A DNA stretch of 64,000 bases. Source: Lepisosteus oculatus. Lineage: Eukaryota; Chordata; Actinopteri; Semionotiformes; Lepisosteidae. Positions 1 through 11,017 of this stretch are shown here, one piece after another. The position numbers were made by a program, and so were the translations under genes. The stretch is taken from contig NC_090705.1 in the NCBI RefSeq assembly GCF_040954835.1, positions 13,834,001 through 13,898,000 of the forward strand, given 5' to 3'. Positions within the stretch are counted from its first letter, which is position 1. The number at the start of each line of letters is the position of its first letter. The notes below the pieces were generated by a model. The model worked only from the letters and a program-made list of their open reading frames with translations, did no database searches and was not told the DNA's origin.

Positions 1-2016
1 AATCAAAATTGACTAAAGCTCCAGAATATATAATATATACAGTATATATACTTCACTGCTATATTCATAGCAGTTATATCTTTGGTATAATATAGTGCAT
101 AAACCAAAATGTTATACAGTATTCTAAATGCTGTTTTATTAGTTCATTGTACAATTTGAAAAATAATAACTTCTTGATTTAAATCCTACACTTTTAACTA
201 TACAGTATATCCTAACAGTGTTTTACCTGTTTTTAACATTTGCAATCATATGTTTTGTTGCTCATCTTGCCTTGCAACTCGAATCAATGCATGGACATCA
301 TGGTCGAGGGGTATGAACTTTCATCCACAGTTGCCCCTCGTAGATGATGGCATGGAAATCTGAGGGAATGACAACATTACCATAGCCACCATTCGTTGTG
401 AAACATCAGCAAGTTGAGCTCCTGCCATACATGCCCAAACACTATTCCCCTCTCTCAAAGTCAAAGAGTAACTCTTCTAGTTATGGAAGCCAAATTAATG
501 GGCCTGCCCAGCATTTTTATACACAACCCTAAGCATGATGGGATGTTCATTGTTTGATTAACTCAGGAGCCACTTCTATGTGGAAGCGCCTGCTTTCAGT
601 ACACTTTGTAACCCTCAGTTACCCAAGCGTTCCCTTTATCTTAGCAGTGCATGAACCGTGTACCATACTTACAAATCAAATGATGTAAACATATCTGTGG
701 AAATAATTAGGTAATACAAAATAAGGTGAAACTTCCACTTTTTATCTATGGATCTCCATAACAATCAACCATAACAGTTTATCACCTGCATATGTGGTTA
801 TACTGTATATATGTGGTTAATTTGCTCTAAATTCAAGCAGGTCAAATTCATTTTGAACATAACATCACAGAAGGACCTGGATTATCTAGCTCCCACTTAA
901 CATACACATTTAGGACAGAAAGGAAAGGTTCTTAATGTTGCTCAACATTCATTTATTGCTGTGAGCCACAGGACTAATTGTGTACAACCCGATGCATCTA
1001 TTTAGTGGCAGATTTATTTCGGTCCATGTTGTATTGATTTATTTCTAACATTTACTGTTATTCTTGCCATCAAAATCCAGTGCACTTTGATTTCTGTATT
1101 GATTTTTGTAGTCAGAGGAAATTATCAGGGCACTGTCAGAATCTGACCTTTCATAAATGTGACTTTGGCTCATTACACAATACTGTTTCATCACAAAGCA
1201 CGGCTCTCTATTCTCCAGTTGGCTGTCAAGTATAATTAGATTTGTTTATTTCCAATGATTTCTCGTATAATAAATCCAGATGATTCAATGTCAAGGTGAA
1301 TGATATTCTTAGTTATTCTATTCCAGCTACAGTGTGTGAGCGATGTTTCAAAGCTAACACTTTAGACACACATTCAAACTTTTATTTAGGTGCAATATAC
1401 TGTATCTTAGTATGTTTTAATTATGTATTACTTGAATCTCTTATACCGTAGCACTTTCAGTATATGTTTTGCTTATTTATTCTAGCTACTTCTAAATATT
1501 TAAATGATTGAACTAACAGAACATACAATATAAATGTGCCTTACATACTGTCTACAATACATACAATTCTGTACGCACCATGTAATGTATTTTAGATACT
1601 ATAAAAATTGCACGTGTTCTACAAAGACCAAATTAAATGTGGCATACTGTATAAAATAACTTTACAGTTATACAGTTTTATCTTTACAGTGCCACAGGAC
1701 GTTGAATGTATGCCTTTTCAAGATCAGCTTGCCAATATGTTCAAGGTATGTCTGTGGTTATTTCATATACTGTACATTAACTTTGCTGGTCATTATTTAC
1801 TTTCCAGGATGATTAAAGACAAAGGCTGTGAAGCTCTATAGTATACCGTATCGATATATTGGGGTGAGAGGATAAACACTGTTGAATATACATCATATAT
1901 GAATATATGTTGAGTATACTGTACATCAACATGAGGAGGAATCATTTTTAGATGCTTAGAATTTTTTCATTTTATACAAACAGTTGTTAATAATAACTAT
2001 TACACAATTACACAAC
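1..2016. other. Intergenic, no gene recognised; possible repeat at 240-620
   Basis: AT-rich sequence with scattered TACTGTA/TACAGTA words and no coding exon that I recognise. The part from about 240 to 620 is more GC-balanced than its surroundings and reads like an old interspersed repeat, perhaps a DNA transposon remnant, but I cannot assign a family. The 77-codon open frame near 1608-1841 shows no protein-like features. Confidence 0.4.
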
Positions 2017-2416
2017 AGAGCTCGCTGTATCACCTGCAAGTACACAGCCACCACCACACTCATTCAAGGCCCCTCAGGACAATTCTGGATCACCCATCAC
2101 AGCATCTTGTACCTCCAGCAACCTTATTTACTGTATCTCTTGCAGTAAATGCCCAGCCATCTACATTGGAGAAACAGGAAGGAGACTCGGAGACCGCTTC
2201 AGAGAACACGTCAGGGCTGTGAAGATTAAAGATCTCTCCAAGCCCATTGTTTCTCATTTCACCTCTGACGGCCACGACCACTCTAATCTCTCCGTCTGTG
2301 TTCTCAAAGACGGTTTTCCGAACTCATACATCAGAAAGACCACCGAAACTAAAATTATTCTGCAGTTAGGATCACACATTCTCCCTTCCCTTAACGACAG
2401 ATTACTGTTCTTTTAA
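2017..2416 (+). pseudogene. Penelope-like element, GIY-YIG endonuclease end (frameshifted)
   Basis: This is the C-terminal end of a Penelope-like retroelement polyprotein, whose reverse transcriptase is followed by a GIY-YIG endonuclease. From 2017 one frame reads RARCITCKYTATTTLIQG and continues to about 2098. After a one-base shift a second frame reads CTSSNLIYCISCSKCPAIYI, then GETGRRLGDRFREH and on to a stop at 2414-2416. The Cys-rich CISCSKC knuckle followed by YIGETGRRLGDRFREH is typical of the endonuclease of this family. No reverse transcriptase domain is seen upstream, so the copy is 5' truncated as well as frameshifted and cannot be active. The terminal-repeat-like end follows directly. 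Confidence 0.85.
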
Positions 2417-2672
2417 ATTTTCTCCATTCATTGGAAGTTTCATTTCACACCTCTCTGCACCCATTCTGACTTCACACCTCTTGATTGGCCTCTCTTTCTG
2501 TCCCCTGCTCCCGCCTCTCACTCCTCCTCCCTCCCAACCTTTGTTCTCCCGCTACTTTACCTTTGCCTACTGCCCTGTCTCTCTCACACCTGAAGAAGGC
2601 TCCACGGCCGAAACGTTGTGTTCTCTTTCTTCTTTTTTTCAGCATGGAATAAACCTATTACTTGTTACTATT
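2417..2672 (+). mobile_element. Penelope-like element 3' region
   Basis: A pyrimidine-rich untranslated part follows the endonuclease stop. It ends in a module with CTGAAGA...GAAACGTT, a polypyrimidine run, TTTCAGCATGGAATAAAC and TATTACTTGTT. The same module recurs at 56858-57056 in both orientations, at 15797-15855 on the - strand and, partly, at 51450-51540. That defines it as the repeated 3' end of one family. Confidence 0.8.
2590..2622 (+). ncRNA. Hammerhead-ribozyme-like core in Penelope 3' end
   Basis: The sequence has CTGAAGA (fits CUGANGA), a short GC stem-loop (GGC...GCC) and GAAAC, in the order and spacing of a hammerhead catalytic core. Penelope-like elements are known to carry hammerhead ribozymes in their terminal repeats. 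A very short helix III (A-U, C-G, G-U) can be drawn after GAAA, leaving U at the cleavage position. I cannot see a convincing helix I between the flanks, so the copy may be inactive or the match partial. Confidence 0.35.
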
Positions 2673-5189
2673 ACACAATGTTTCCTTATCCTTCTGTTAC
2701 TGTTATTATTATGGGGATACATACTGTACTGTATGGGGATTCAAAGTGATTAAACTGAAAAACAAAAAGGACTGGTTCTAATAAGTAGGGTAGAGCAAGA
2801 CTTTTTGTAACTAGAACAGGCAAAAATCATTCATAGAATGTTATATTTTTTTTAATTCAACAAATTTCCTGAGAATATAAAAAATCTAAGAGAAATCAGT
2901 GAGTGTTGCGCACTTTCCATATTCTAGGATTGCTACATTTTACACGTAGTTCTGCACAAGGATGTACAGCCTAAATAAGATTATTCCATATAATCTTATT
3001 TTTGTCAGGCTCCTAAAGGTTTAAATTAAATTGTTTGAAATGTTAGGGATATTTAAAAGGGTTTTATTACAGATACTGTATATCTACTGTAACTCATCAC
3101 AAATGCGAGTTCCATTTGATAACTAGTTAATAAGTAGAACTGTGCAGTTGATTTAATACTTCCAAAAAAAACGTCATCATTCTTTGGATTATTTAATGAC
3201 AAATATGTAAATATGCATCATCTGGAAGGAGAAGTGCAATGAAATTCATCCCACCCACATGAAAATGATTAAGCGGGAATTTTGTAGAGTAGCATCAAAT
3301 TCCTTGAGAAATTTGGAACAGAAATTTTTGACATACAGTACTATACTAGTGGTTTTTGTTGTTTGGCTTGTTGGGGATTTAATTGTCTGTTCTATGCTTT
3401 ATCTTGAAGAGGTGCAGCAGAAAAGAAAATTGTGTGTAAATTGCATCTAAGTCTATCCAGATGGAAAATGTAAAGCACACAGTAAACATTAATGAATCAA
3501 ATAAGTCACCAGTAATCCCAATAAGACTTTATTTTAATGAGAGTTTATTAATCAAAATGAAGAAACACACAGAATTTTAAAACCTTGGTGTGCTAATGCT
3601 GCTATTCATTGTATGCTTATACAGCCTGTGGTCATCTGTTCAACTGCAGCTGCTACATGTAAAAAACACATAAAAACTTTATTGTTCACCAGATGTCCCT
3701 CTAAACATTGGGTGAATTTGGGTCACATTAAGTTCAGTATTATTTTAAAAATGCTTGTGCCCGTATATGACATTTGATGGTCTTAACACATAAATAATGT
3801 ACCATTGTCACATACATATTTTTGACAAAGTTGATTTCTCCTAAACATTTCTCCTGTAAACATTTTTACATTTTACAAGAAAACATGGTAAGCTAATGAA
3901 TTTAAAAGAATGACAATTTATAATCTTTTTGATTATCTAAAATCACTTTTTGTTCAATTGTTCTGCTTTTCATTTAAAAATCATTTGTGAAAATACACTT
4001 GTTGTCAAATGTTGTCAAATAAAAATGCCTGAACATGGTAATTTCTGTATGTATGGCACTAGGCAATGTTTGAATGGTCCCTTTACAAAACATAGTGGTT
4101 ACCTTTTTATGAAAAGTAACAGTCAGTTTTTTGCAAAACTTTAGTTTCTGTGGAAATACATCTTCTTTTTTATTATTTATGACTATGTTATGTTCACTAA
4201 TTTTTCACAATACAGTAGGTGTAAATTACTGTCAAAGATGACAAGAATCCTGTCTGTAAAAAACATCATTTTTTTATTAAAAATGAACCAATTAAAGAAA
4301 GGTCCTTGTCAAGACTTTCAACTCAATAGTAAATCTGCATTTCAAACTCAGCCTAACAGTATAAAAGTAAAACCTTTTCCAAGACTAATCTTTTTATTTG
4401 GAATATTAAGAATGGAATTACATTTTCTTTATTATTCTGAGGATGGAACCATATGAAGTCATACAAAGGAGCTGTATATAAATTACTGATGTCTTCTATC
4501 ACCTTGCACACCTTCATATATATTTCAGTCTGTGGAGAATTGTTGATACTCTGACATGTATTCACAGAGTGATTCCTAATAGCTGGAGTTTGATAGTGAT
4601 GACGACCTGGAGATCAAGAGGAAGATATATCCTATCATCTCAACTCAAACATAACTAGAGCCTTATCTCTGATGACTATAAGGTTATTTTCTCTATCCTG
4701 TGATAAAAAGACTTGACTGATGCCAGTTCCTTTCAAATAAATATTTGTTCTAGAACTATGAAGTTTTGAGCTACAGCTCACAGTATTTTATCAGGAGACA
4801 TCTATTAAAACTTCTTGCAACACATACAGTATCAAACAATTTGGATCAGAGAGGATCTTTTAGAACTTTTTATTACTTGTAAAAGCTGAATTATTATTAC
4901 CTTTGCCATCCTATATTTATTTATATAAATTATAGTAAAATTATTAATTACAACAAATCATTTATGTGTTTTTTGTACATTTATAAAGCATGATTCTGGT
5001 TTACTGAAGATAAAAACAAAAATGGATTTTTACTATAACTGTCAAAAACAAAAATATTTTTTGCTTTACATTGGGTTCTGTAGCAATACACTGCTTATCA
5101 TGTGGTGTAAAAACTTGTATTTAAAAAGGTATTTCTAAAACATACACATACTGTAAAAATATTCTGCTGTACAGAATTGTACTACAGTA
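2673..5189. other. Intergenic, no gene recognised
   Basis: AT-rich non-coding sequence. The short open frames at 3259-3450, 3950-4144 and 4190-4456 have AT-driven composition and no recognisable domain. There is a small direct duplication near 4005-4020. I see no clear mobile element here. Confidence 0.5.
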
Positions 5190-6320
5190 TTTACAGTCAA
5201 AACTATTGGCACCCTTGATAAAGATGAACAAAAAAGACTGTACAAAATAGCTTTTTTATCTAAAAAGTATTCTGAATATCAAAATATACCATATCATGTG
5301 CTGTTTGCATCCTTTGTTGTTGTTGAAAAACCCATAAATATATAGTTAAGCATGACTTACAGCAGTGAAAAAAAGTTTGTGAACACTTTGGAATCATCTA
5401 TCTGCCTGCATTAATTGTTCATAAAGTGTGATATAATTTTCATTTAAGATGTAATAATAGATAAACACAATCTGATTAAATACACCAACCAGCAAATCAC
5501 CAAACAATTGTACTTTGTAATGTCTATATTGAACACCTTGTTTAAACAATCACTGTCTATGCTGGAAAGAAGTATGTGAACCTCTAGGATAATGACCTCT
5601 ATTAAAGGGGGTAATTGGAGTCAGGAGTTCCAATCAATGAGATGGCATTCAGGTGTGAGGTTGAGGCACTCTACCCTATAAAAAATCTTCACAAAGTGTG
5701 GTTATCAGTAGAATTTGCTCTTCACAACACAGATTTGTTGTAATGAAATATGACCCAATATTGAAAGATGTTTCAGGGGACCTCAGAAGAAGGTTTGTGG
5801 ATGATCATAAAGCTGGAAAGGGTTACCAAAGCATTTCTAAATACGTAGGTCTCCATCAATCCACAGTCAGGCAGATAGTATACAAATGAAAGAAATTCAG
5901 TAACATTGCTACTCTACCTAGAAAAGGTTGTCAAAACAAAAATCAATGTAAGAGCAAGCCATATAATGCTCAAGGATGTAACAAGGAACCCTAGGGTAAT
6001 AGCTAAGGATCTGCAGGCATCACTTGAACTGGCTGTTTTCTTGAGTCCATAATTAAAAAAATACTGAACAAGAGAGGTGTGCATAGTAGGAGACCATGGA
6101 GAAAACCACTGCCCTCCAAAAACACATTTCTGTCCATCTCAAGTTTGCCAAAGACTACCTGGATGTTTCACAACACTAGGGAACAAATAAATAACTTTTT
6201 AGCATAAATACAGAATGCAATGTTATGTTTGGAAGAAAACAAACACTGCATACTGACATGAAAACCTCCCAACTATGAATAATAGTGGAGGGAATATCAT
6301 GGTTTAGGGTGGTATTGCAA
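5190..6320 (+). mobile_element. Tc1-like DNA transposon remnant
   Basis: The left part has terminal-repeat-like sequence of Tc1 type (TCAAAACTATTGGCACCCTT at about 5197, and a second end-like stretch with AAAAAAGTTTGTGAACACTT near 5370). A decayed transposase reading + follows. The two end-like motifs suggest either a composite of two elements or one inserted beside another. The 3' end is not evident and the copy seems to be truncated near 6320. Confidence 0.7.
5700..6230 (+). pseudogene. Tc1-like transposase fragment (broken)
   Basis: Residues read LRRRFVDDHKAGKGYQSISK followed by YVGLHQSTVRQIV, the paired-type helix-turn-helix that binds the terminal repeats in Tc1-like transposases. An in-frame stop follows at 5887. 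Further family-like pieces continue in shifted frames, for example LPRKG and a stretch matching VTRNPRVIAKDLQ. No intact DDE catalytic domain remains. This is a fossil, not a gene. Confidence 0.75.
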
Positions 6321-8564
6321 TCATTGAGGAAATCATTGGCACCCTGTTTGCCTCAGTATTTTCTGGATTTAGAACCACCTTTCGCCTTTTGATCACGATC
6401 TCGCCTGACGTTTCATATTATATACCTGTCTCGACATCTACTTACTCCTGCGTCTCTAGTTTGGTTCTAATCATTGATTCCTTGTATGTAAGAGATGAAA
6501 GATTTATATATTTAAATTGTCTTAACTATGATGATGTAGATTGATATAGATTTGTCAACCTTTTTATGGATGGGCACTACATTAGTAATTGAAATGTACT
6601 GTACTGTAGAATAGAGAAACATTATAAAGCAGACATTAGACAAGGAACATACTGTATGACTCAAATAAATTCAAATCAAGAGACAAATGAAATGAGAAAA
6701 AAAGGTATAGCAAAATCTTGAATACTCAGTCATCGTAGCCACAAAATTATTCTGAATAAACTTAGAAAAAGCAGATGTAGCCGTAATTCATCAAAATATG
6801 AAAACATTCAAGCACATTTCAGGAAAATGGCAGACTCTAGTGTGAAGATGTAATTTTTGGTGCTGTTTGAGATAAGGGGAGAACACGTCTCACTAATGTA
6901 ACAGTTACTGTATAATTGCACATACATAAAAACAAAAAAATCCTTGAATACATACTGCATACAGTATTACAATTTAAAGAGTACTCACTCAAATCACACA
7001 CAAGTGAAAACAAAAATAGTCCAGCTACAATCAGTGTTACAAATCAGTGTTATAGTATGGGCTAAAGTGTTAAGAAAAGCTTTTTATTGAAAAGTAAAAA
7101 AGAAAATCATAGCAGGATTGGTCACAAGCATACAGGCTTGTACTCCAAAAACAGGCAAATACATTAGGTGACTATAAAAGCACAGCTTCTTGTTTGATTA
7201 ATTTAGGTTCACTGTATTTATTTATATTCTAAATAAAAGGGGAATGTACTCATTCATTCCCAATTTTAATCTGTTGCTCCCTGTGTACACCCCCCCCCCC
7301 CAAAAAAAACAAAAAAAAAACAAAGACAGGTGTCTAAGGGATTAAACCATATGAGGAAAGAGAACAGAAATCCCCAATGCATTTGGATTTGAGTGTAGAC
7401 AGCAGGTGCAACAAGAGACTCAGAGAACCAAATTCATTTACTTTGTTGTGTTCAGCAGAGATACAGATATTAAGTCTATTCAGACTGTTATGCTGTTGGC
7501 AGTGTGCGGTAGTGTAATTAGAAAGCCAGGCCAAAACTGAGGGTGGAGGTTTCAGCACTGTGGCTACCACGGCAACGGTGTGATGCCTAACGCCTGGCTG
7601 CTTTTGTTGGCTGGAAACCACAGAGAGCCCAAGAGCCACCTCTTATCATGATGGGATTTCATCTCTAATCCCCAATCTGAGTTGATTCTAATAAATTAGC
7701 AATTACCGCTCTGAATAGGCAGGGAGCTGCAGCCTGCTCTGCATCTGATCTTACCTTCTTTTTGCTCTCTTCATCTTATTCTTGGGTCAAAGTATTTCTG
7801 TTTTGTTTAGCTTTTGTGTCTGTTTTGTTTGTAAAGAATTACTTTCCAATGACAAACACATGGATACTGATTGCATTGTACACAGGTGCATGCCACCATT
7901 GTTAAAATATTAGTTTCTCAGAAACAGTGTTATAAAACAGAATCTGAGGATGTTTTTTTTTTTTATCCTTGACATCCAACTATTTCATGGCAGGGGTCTG
8001 GGTCTGCAATTTTCTATGTAATGGGTAAACAAAAAGCAAACCTATCTCTACCCAAAATAAACCAAAATAAAAAAAACTGCAAAACTGAACCAACAACACC
8101 ACCTATAGAACTCAATACATCATTACCTTAGATCAGGAAAACTGTGTACCCTGTATATGCCATCAAAATGCAAAAAGATGAAACATAATATGCATTGGAG
8201 AAAAGGGTAACAATAGCAGAGCCAGAGAAGCACAACACATTTAAAAATATCAAACATATGATGGAAACTTGGGCACAACTTGGAACATATTTTAGAATGT
8301 ATTATCTCTCTTCCCTACAAATCACAGGAGAAGAAATGAATCCATACTGGACAGAAGGAGACAGGGGCAAAGCAGACAAAACTGCATCACAAAATCAATT
8401 AGAATATTCCCATTTTAATAAAAGTTGGAAAATATTGCGAGACAGAGAGTTCACCACTTGTTTCTCTCGGAATTCCTTTGGAAGCACCACTAGAAAAGAA
8501 GCTACAGTACTTTAAACAACAACCTACAGTAGCACTAACCCTCTCTCTCATCCTAGCATTAATC
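6321..8564. other. Non-coding stretch with one repeat-free, GC-balanced island
   Basis: No gene is recognised. A poly-C/poly-A tract lies at about 7289-7320. The stretch 7334-7760 is more balanced in composition than its surroundings, shows no repeat signature and is listed separately as a candidate regulatory element. The 101-codon - strand frame within it (7334-7639) has no recognisable domain. The 106-codon frame at 8195-8515 reads like chance or old element sequence. Confidence 0.4.
7334..7760. promoter_or_regulatory. Candidate conserved non-coding element
   Basis: A non-repetitive island lies in AT-rich desert. It contains homeodomain-like TAAT cores (for example AATAAATTAGCAATTACC near 7690) and an RFX X-box-like motif, GCTACCACGGCAAC (7563-7576), that departs from GTTRCCATGGYAAC at two positions. 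Many vertebrate enhancers in gene deserts look like this. Its function is inferred, with no conservation data available to me. Confidence 0.3.
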
Positions 8565-9020
8565 TCGCATCAGCAAGGATAATCCAACTGGCGCGTCGCT
8601 CCCCCTGCCGTCAGAGTGGGGGGGGTGAAGGAGAACAAAGTCATGTAGCCAATTCATAGATGGTGATTATTAGGAGTCATGGGAAATTTGGCCAGGACAC
8701 CGGGGTTACACCTCACTCTTTTCACGAAACACCCAGGGATTTTTAATGACCACAGACCAGGAGTCAGGACCTCGATTTTACGTCTCATCCGAAAGACGGT
8801 ACTTGTTTACAGTATAGTGTCCACGTCACTATTCTGGGGCATTAGGACCCACATGGACCACAGAGTGAGCGCCCCCTGCTGGCCTCACTAACACCTCTTC
8901 CAGCAGCAACCTTAGTTTTTCCCAGGAGGTCTCCCATTCAGGTACTGACCAGGCTCACACCTGCTTACTGTAGCTTCAGTGGGTTGCCAATTGTAAGTTG
9001 CAGGGTGACATGGCTGTACA
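8565..9020 (-). mobile_element. 5S-rRNA-derived SINE (SINE3 type), antisense
   Basis: Read on the - strand, the 5' head begins near 9020 and resembles 5S rRNA. The pol III C box is clear (TGGGAGACCTCCTGGGAA, about 8921-8938) and the A box is split by a few extra bases (about 8951-8975). The body follows, with the stretch found in many fish SINE copies, and decays near 8565. The tail module of the same family appears separately at 10866-11017. The copy carries a CTCF-like motif at 8868-8882. Confidence 0.8.
8868..8882 (-). promoter_or_regulatory. CTCF-consensus-like site inside the 5S SINE
   Basis: On the - strand the bases read CCAGCAGGGGGCGCT, which matches the core of the vertebrate CTCF motif at essentially every informative position. 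Occupancy is unknown. It lies in the SINE body, so other copies of the family should carry the same motif. Confidence 0.5.
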
Positions 9021-9430
9021 GTAGCACTAACTCTAATTTAGTCAAAAATGAAGCTCTTCAAGGTTATGAGTTCTTTTCACCTCTTTCTGGGTTCATGGAA
9101 CAGTATATCTTCCACCATTCTCCCTTACCCTTATACTGACCCTAACCCAAACCCTAACTTAATCGAAAATGAAACTATTTAATTAGCTCCTCTTTTAATC
9201 TCTTTCCCTGCCATCCTTTGCAATCTTAATTTAATGGAACTAAAGATCTGTAGTTCTTCTATTCATCCGTACTATTCATATCTCTCTGTTATCCTCCCTT
9301 AACCTAACCGTATCCCCAACTCCAACTTATTAGACCATAACTATTCCACTTTTGAGTTCTTCTCATCACTTCTTTTTTGGTTTAAGACATACTGTATCTC
9401 TCTTCCATCCTCTCTAACCCTAACCCTTGG
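9021..9430. repeat. Degenerate tandem repeat with telomere-like joints
   Basis: About three diverged units of roughly 110-165 bp can be aligned by eye. Each starts with a CCTAACCCTAA-like joint (near 9024, 9131, 9301, and a closing one at 9411-9427). This is followed by a TTARTC...AAAATGAA-like segment, then GAGTTCTTTTCA-like and ACAGTATATCTC-like segments. The joints resemble the vertebrate telomere repeat in C-strand form but are only one to two repeats long. Confidence 0.45.
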
Positions 9431-9910
9431 GCCTTAGAAAATATTTCAACCATAATAAGAAAGCTTACATCTGCCTTGTTCCTGTTGCTTGCCAAGATAG
9501 GCTTCTGCTCCTCCGCATCCCTGTATAGGATAAAGCTAGTTAGAAATGGATAGATGAACGAAAACACATATTACTTTAATTTTTTTTAGATTTTTCCATT
9601 GGGTAATACAGTTTTTATTACATGTAGTCTGACATTTTTTACTCTGTTTAAGGTTGTAGAACTGTCTGTTGTATCAATTTGCCTGCAGAGATCCTTGTAA
9701 ACTGTTTCTCTGGTTCAGGAGCTGTAACATAAAATGTGCTAATTTATAGTTTTATACAAATGATAAAGAATATTATTTATAATTATCTTTATAATTAACT
9801 TGTGTCACTTGTATTTCACTAGTGTTTTAAAAATCTATGTGTCCCACAAAAGCATTTTAATTTTGTAAAGCCCGGTGACTTTCACACTGTGGATGTCTGA
9901 TATCTTAACC

Positions 9911-10235
9911 TTGTTATGTTATGTTATGTTATGTTATGTTATGTTATGTTATGTTATGTTATGTTATGTTATGTTATGTTATGTTATGTTATGTTATGTT
10001 ATGTTATGTTATGTTATGTTATGTTATGTTATGTTATGTTATGTTATGTTATGTTATGTTATGTTATGTTATGTTATGTTACGTTACGTTACGTTACGTT
10101 ACGTTACGTTACGTTACGTTACGTTACGTTACGTTACGTTACGTTACGTTACGTTACGTTACGTTACGTTACGTTACGTTACGTTACGTTACGTTACGTT
10201 ACGTTACGTTACGTTACGTTACGTTACGTTACGTT
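9911..10235 (+). repeat. Two-phase pentanucleotide array (ATGTT)33-(ACGTT)31
   Basis: From 9916 to 10080 there are 33 perfect ATGTT units. From 10081 to 10235 there are 31 perfect ACGTT units. The switch is abrupt and each half is uniform. The long open frames over this array are consequences of its periodicity, not genes. Confidence 0.98.
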
Positions 10236-10865
10236 AAACCTATGTTTAGAGGTTTAAATTTAGGCTGTAGAACACACTTGGGAACAAATTGGGAATCTCT
10301 TTTGAATTTGAGTTTTTCTTATAACACTCTATTTCCAGCTACTGTATTATGTTTACTTTAAAGTAAAACTTTGGCTGTGTTTCGGCTCAGGTAAAAATGA
10401 AATCTAATCAAAATGTAGAGCTCTGAAGCCTACATCAAGCTTTCAAATACAATATAAAATAAATTATCCTTAAAAATTAAATTATATATTTAGCGATGGA
10501 GTTCATTTGTCCCATAGTATCTGTTTACAGGGAAGGACTACACCTGCTCTACTGCCACATAATAGCACCCGTTCCTTAGTTGCAGCTGCTTATATTTCTC
10601 TCAGGCTATCCTTTAATTCCCTGAAATAGTCATACCAACCACCAGGCAATATTGCACATTACCTTCCACGCTAAATGACAGAGGAGAGGAGCTAGTATAA
10701 CTGTTTCAAGAAAATTCAAAGGACTTTTTGTACAAATAGTGTTTTTGTGTATTTGTGTTTTACACAGTGACGATAAGGAAATGTATGACCTTTTAGAAAA
10801 TGTGTTATGAAAATAATGAAAGTATAGAAATACTGTATCTTTGACGTAAAACAGTTACAGGTATA
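10236..10865. other. Intergenic, nothing recognised
   Basis: AT-rich sequence without recognisable coding, RNA or mobile-element features. Confidence 0.5.
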
Positions 10866-10970
10866 TCATCCAGGTGGATGCTGCACATTGGTGGTGGTGG
10901 AGGGGAGTCCCCATTACCTGTAAAGCGCTTTGAGTGGAGTGTCCAGAAAAGCGCTATATAAGTGTAAGCA

Positions 10971-11017
<47 letters not shown>
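10866..11017 (+). mobile_element. 5S-type SINE 3' end with (ATT)n tail
   Basis: This is a truncated SINE tail with GTAAAGCGCTTTGAGTGGAG and GAAAAGCGCTATATAAGTG followed by an ATT microsatellite (10971-11017). It matches my memory of the common 3' module of fish 5S-derived SINEs, so it probably belongs to the same family as the antisense copy at 8565-9020, which lacks this end. Confidence 0.75.

Noticed and set aside
7334..7639. 101-codon - strand open frame
   Set aside because: No domain, no splice or conserved start context. It overlaps a block better explained as non-coding regulatory sequence.
8920..9020. A genuine 5S rRNA gene
   Set aside because: It resembles 5S rRNA only in part, has a disrupted A box and continues into SINE body sequence.
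9131..9427. Interstitial telomere array
   Set aside because: The CCTAACCC motifs are only one or two units long at each joint, so I report a degenerate tandem repeat rather than a telomere tract.
9911..10235. CRISPR array
   Set aside because: Contiguous 5-base repeats without spacers, in vertebrate nuclear DNA.
9875..10361. Three long overlapping open frames repeating MLCYV and TLRYV
   Set aside because: They are translations of the pentanucleotide array in three frames. A stop-free 5-base repeat stays open by arithmetic, not by coding.
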